64,000 bases of DNA from Hellea sp. (GTDB taxonomy: Bacteria > Pseudomonadota > Alphaproteobacteria > Caulobacterales > Maricaulaceae), in NCBI GenBank assembly GCA_028224375.1, contig JAOIVW010000009.1:1-64000 (forward strand), in the 5' to 3' direction. The notes below the pieces were generated by a model. It ran no database searches and was not told the origin of the DNA. It worked only from the letters and a program-made list of their open reading frames with translations. This document shows positions 61,883-64,000 of this stretch, one piece after another (within the stretch, counting starts at the first letter, position 1; each line of letters begins with the position of its first letter). The position numbers and the translations under genes were made by a program.

Positions 61883-62395
61883 TTAAATTGCAGACTCTAA
61901 ACGCGCAAAAATGCGCTCTGCAGCTTGAGCGAAATCTGCCCGTGTGCGCACGCGAATAAGCGGCAAGCCCGACGCCTCAAAGATACCGTCTTTCAAGGCA
62001 TCCGCCTCCATCGCAGCTTTATTATGACTGCTCCCGTCCAGCTCTATCGCCGCAATGGGCGCGCCATATTTATCGGTTATAAGATAGTCGACATGGCGGG
62101 ATTTAACGCGGCCGCGCAAAGCCCATTTCGCCTGCCCTTTAATATTGCGCTTAACGCGTAGAATATCCTCGAGCCGGACTTTACCGTGAAGGTGATAGTC
62201 TTGCGGGAGGGCCCGGCGTAATGCGGCAAAGAACTCACGTTCGGATGTGTTGACGAATAAAGACTCAACACGTTCAAAACAGGCATAGACCCGCGCGTCA
62301 GAGGCTTGCGTTTTGGGCGGTGTGAACCCTTTGGACCGAAAGGATAAGAGGCAAAGCCCGCTTATGACCACGATGATGAAAACCATTTCTAACAT
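61883..62395 (-). CDS. DUF2726 domain protein with N-terminal membrane segment
   Basis: The protein has 170 residues. The first 20 residues are hydrophobic (MVFIIVVISGLCLLSF). ESLFVNTSEREFFAALRRALPQDYHLHGKVRLEDILRVK and VDYLITDKYGAPIAAIELDGSSHN, followed by KDGIFEASGLPLIRVRT, match DUF2726, which has a PD-(D/E)xK nuclease-like fold (D in VDYL, ExD in AIELDG). A nuclease activity is possible but not shown. It starts 28 bp after the TerL stop and may be co-transcribed with the terminase genes. Confidence 0.8.
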   Translation of the reverse strand: MLEMVFIIVVISGLCLLSFRSKGFTPPKTQASDARVYACFERVESLFVNTSEREFFAALRRALPQDYHLHGKVRLEDILRVKRNIKGQAKWALRGRVKSRHVDYLITDKYGAPIAAIELDGSSHNKAAMEADALKDGIFEASGLPLIRVRTRADFAQAAERIFARLESAI

Positions 62396-62423
62396 GCCCC
62401 ATAATAGAACATATCATGAACAA

Positions 62424-63788
62424 TTACAATTGCCTTATACGCGGCGTAGCCCGAGATTTCAGCATTAATTCGGTCACGGCCCAGACTAGGGCGTCCGCTC
62501 TGTCCGGGCTATGGTTTGAAGCTTTGGTGCCCATCGCCGCAAGCTCATCTTCGAGCGGCATAAAGCGGCCGCAATGCGCCACCCGGCCTTGCTCATAAAG
62601 CAGCGCCACAGGTTCAGCGCGTATGGCCTTGCTGCGACTGGCATAGACATTGCGCACGGGCATGGACGGGTCGAGCATGTTTAAAACAGAGCTGACCAGT
62701 TCCCCGCCCTGATTAGTTTCTGCTACGATGTAATCTGCCTCCCAGCCTCTCGCGAGGGACAGCGCCGCTTTGGCCCATCCTTCGGGCGAGCGGCCTTGGA
62801 CGGTGCCGTCATGCAGGATGAAGGCTTTGGCCTTGCGCCCCTCCCCGCGCAGCCCTGCAACGATTAGCCCGCAGGCATCAGAATTTGCGCCCGAGGTCAC
62901 AGGCGGATCAATGGCGAGAATAATCCGCTCGCAATCGGGCCGCTCATCGGTGTAAGCCGCCTCCAACATGGAGCGTGTCCAAAGCGCGCCGTCAAGGTCT
63001 TCAATATATTCACCGCTGAGTTCCTGCCGCCCCAGCCGCGTGCCGCCATAGGCTTCCTCCATCGCCGAGAGAAATGTCGGCGCGAGATTATCTTCATTAT
63101 CAGCCGTGCTGCCGCGCGAGATTAAAAGCCCTTTGGCAGCTAATAATTTTTTAAGCGCAGGCACAGGCTTGGGTGTTGTTGTCAACACAAGCTGCGGATT
63201 GGTGCCAAGGCGCAGCGCTAAACGTAGATTGGAAAGCGTCTGTTCAGGATAGGTCCAAGCGCAGAACTCATCCGCCCAAGCGGCGTCAAATTGCGGCCCG
63301 CGCAAACCGTCAGGATCTTCTGCCGTAAACACATGCCCCACCGCGCCGTTTGGCCACTTTAATTGTCGGCGGCTAGGAGAAAAATGCGGTCGCTCTGATT
63401 GATAGCCAATATTCCTAAGCCCGCTCTCGCCTTCAATCATGACCTCACGCGCATCATGAAAGGTCGGGGCGACGAGTGCGATGCGGGATTTGCCATGAAC
63501 CGTCACTTGCTCGCGTATCCATTCCGCGCCTGTGCGGGTTTTCCCTGAGCCTCGTCCGCCCAATAATAACCACATCAGCCAATCATCGCTGGCCGGGATT
63601 TGATGGGGCCGCGCGTAAATCTCCCAAAGCTTCTTAACATCCGCAAGCTTAGTGCTCGGTGTCAGGCGCTTTAGATAGTCTTCCGGCGTTTGGCCCCGCC
63701 GCTCCAATTCCTCTCGGAGATAGGAGACGGATAAGCTCTCGCTTAAGACGGTCCCGGTCTTCGGGCATAAGCGGGGGGAGGTCTTCAT
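62424..63788 (-). CDS. GTA terminase large subunit (g2)
   Basis: The motor pumps DNA into the head and cuts it. The start is uncertain: ATG 63788 would overlap TerS by 140 nt, and a TTG or other start nearer 63700 is possible; a longer frame begins upstream. The ATPase has Walker A LLLGGRGSGKTRTGAEW and Walker B FDAAWADEFCAW. The C-terminal nuclease has acidic residues in IILAIDPPVTSG, VAETNQGGE and SPDRADALVWAV. Its length and order match RcGTA g2. It is followed by a DUF2726 gene instead of the portal. Confidence 0.93.
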   Translation of the reverse strand: MKTSPRLCPKTGTVLSESLSVSYLREELERRGQTPEDYLKRLTPSTKLADVKKLWEIYARPHQIPASDDWLMWLLLGGRGSGKTRTGAEWIREQVTVHGKSRIALVAPTFHDAREVMIEGESGLRNIGYQSERPHFSPSRRQLKWPNGAVGHVFTAEDPDGLRGPQFDAAWADEFCAWTYPEQTLSNLRLALRLGTNPQLVLTTTPKPVPALKKLLAAKGLLISRGSTADNEDNLAPTFLSAMEEAYGGTRLGRQELSGEYIEDLDGALWTRSMLEAAYTDERPDCERIILAIDPPVTSGANSDACGLIVAGLRGEGRKAKAFILHDGTVQGRSPEGWAKAALSLARGWEADYIVAETNQGGELVSSVLNMLDPSMPVRNVYASRSKAIRAEPVALLYEQGRVAHCGRFMPLEDELAAMGTKASNHSPDRADALVWAVTELMLKSRATPRIRQL

Positions 63789-63999
63789 AGCGGGAGTATT
63801 TCTGTGATGTTTGGGTCTCTTCTTGGCGTTGATTATGAAGTTCCAAAGCATGTATGGCTTTTAGCTGTAGGATAAAGGCGCGCGCACATTGCTCCATATT
63901 GGACAGTTCAAGTTCGGCTTCAGTGTCAGCCAATCTGCCTGTCTCAGTCATCAGCCGCGCGGCGGCATGAGTCAGCACGTCAGGGGAAAGGAATGTCAT
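63649..63999 (-). CDS. GTA terminase small subunit-like protein (g1)
   Basis: The protein has 116 residues from ATG 63999, one base inside the window edge. It is helical and charged (LTHAAARLMTETGRLADTEAELELSNMEQCARAFILQL), with a conserved-looking linker region and a Gly/Ala-rich C-terminus (SPRGIGAAGPNAGRL). Position, size and helix content match RcGTA g1, the small terminase, which recruits TerL and in GTAs lacks pac-site specificity. It overlaps the TerL reading frame. Identification rests mainly on position. Confidence 0.75.
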   Translation of the reverse strand: MTFLSPDVLTHAAARLMTETGRLADTEAELELSNMEQCARAFILQLKAIHALELHNQRQEETQTSQKYSRYEDLPPLMPEDRDRLKRELIRLLSPRGIGAAGPNAGRLSKAPDTEH

Positions 64000-64000
64000 A

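Noticed and set aside
48122-63999. Intact inducible prophage
   Set aside because: Gene order, sizes and 4-nt overlaps match RcGTA, and no integrase, repressor, replication, holin or attachment site was found. A gene transfer agent fits better.
1-64000. tRNA, rRNA, tmRNA, CRISPR arrays and transposase genes
   Set aside because: The gene-free stretches were read for cloverleaf-like ends, regularly spaced repeats and transposase motifs; none could be supported by eye. A tRNAscan or Infernal run would be decisive.

Overview
The window looks like a chromosomal segment of a marine alphaproteobacterium of the Caulobacterales/Maricaulales side (Hyphomonadaceae or Robiginitomaculum-like). Supporting signs are an RcGTA-type gene transfer agent cluster, a PleC-like PAS histidine kinase, a CtrA-type TTAA-N7-TTAA box, a CC0125/CC1285-type lipoprotein, an ECF sigma/ChrR pair, a ZnuD-like TonB receptor and a B12-dependent ribonucleotide reductase. 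The genus is an inference, since no rRNA gene is present.

Layout. 1-3464: a cupredoxin cut by the window edge, a DM13 protein, a small lipoprotein, a decayed glutaminase, and an AT-rich two-gene locus that looks acquired. 3661-10973: nrdJ, a periplasmic pentapeptide-repeat protein, aspS and a secreted protein behind a CRP-like palindrome. 11067-13015: a PspA/YiaA-like envelope-stress operon divergent from a TetR regulator, with three identical-type operators between them. 13049-13550: a GIY-YIG nuclease gene bracketed by inverted palindromic repeats. 13677-19000: a DCC protein, a CPA1 antiporter, a probable metal-uptake TonB receptor with a small partner, and a renalase-like flavoprotein. 19346-23227: gap plus a divergent PEP carboxylase homologue that seems to start at AUC. 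23671-27376: ECF sigma and ChrR-like anti-sigma, divergent from a GbsR/MarR regulator, DUF4166 protein and fatty-acid desaturase. 27379-36414: a lipoprotein, a TerB-like protein, typA, an AT-rich zinc-ribbon orphan, two divergent TraB/Ere-type proteins and pepN. 36471-48083: an EAL protein, a PleC-like kinase, a DegP-regulator-kinase operon, a PepSY-regulator-kinase-methyltransferase operon and a CbpA-type J-protein.

48122-63999 (minus strand) is a near-complete RcGTA-like cluster in canonical order: TerS, TerL, portal, g3.5, prohead protease, capsid, g6-g10, g10.1, tape measure, g12, g13, NlpC/P60 peptidase and megatron g15. Most neighbours overlap by 4 nt, and no integrase, replication or lysis gene is seen, which fits a domesticated particle rather than an active prophage. 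Two features are unusual. About 2.9 kb separates TerL from the portal, carrying three minus-strand genes of unclear role and a plus-strand PAS-AraC regulator that is divergent from the portal. A pair of inverted GC-rich palindromes sits between capsid and g6. The tape measure also lacks the central segment known from RcGTA.

No tRNA, rRNA, CRISPR array or intact transposase was recognised. Functions were assigned by reading motifs, without a database search.
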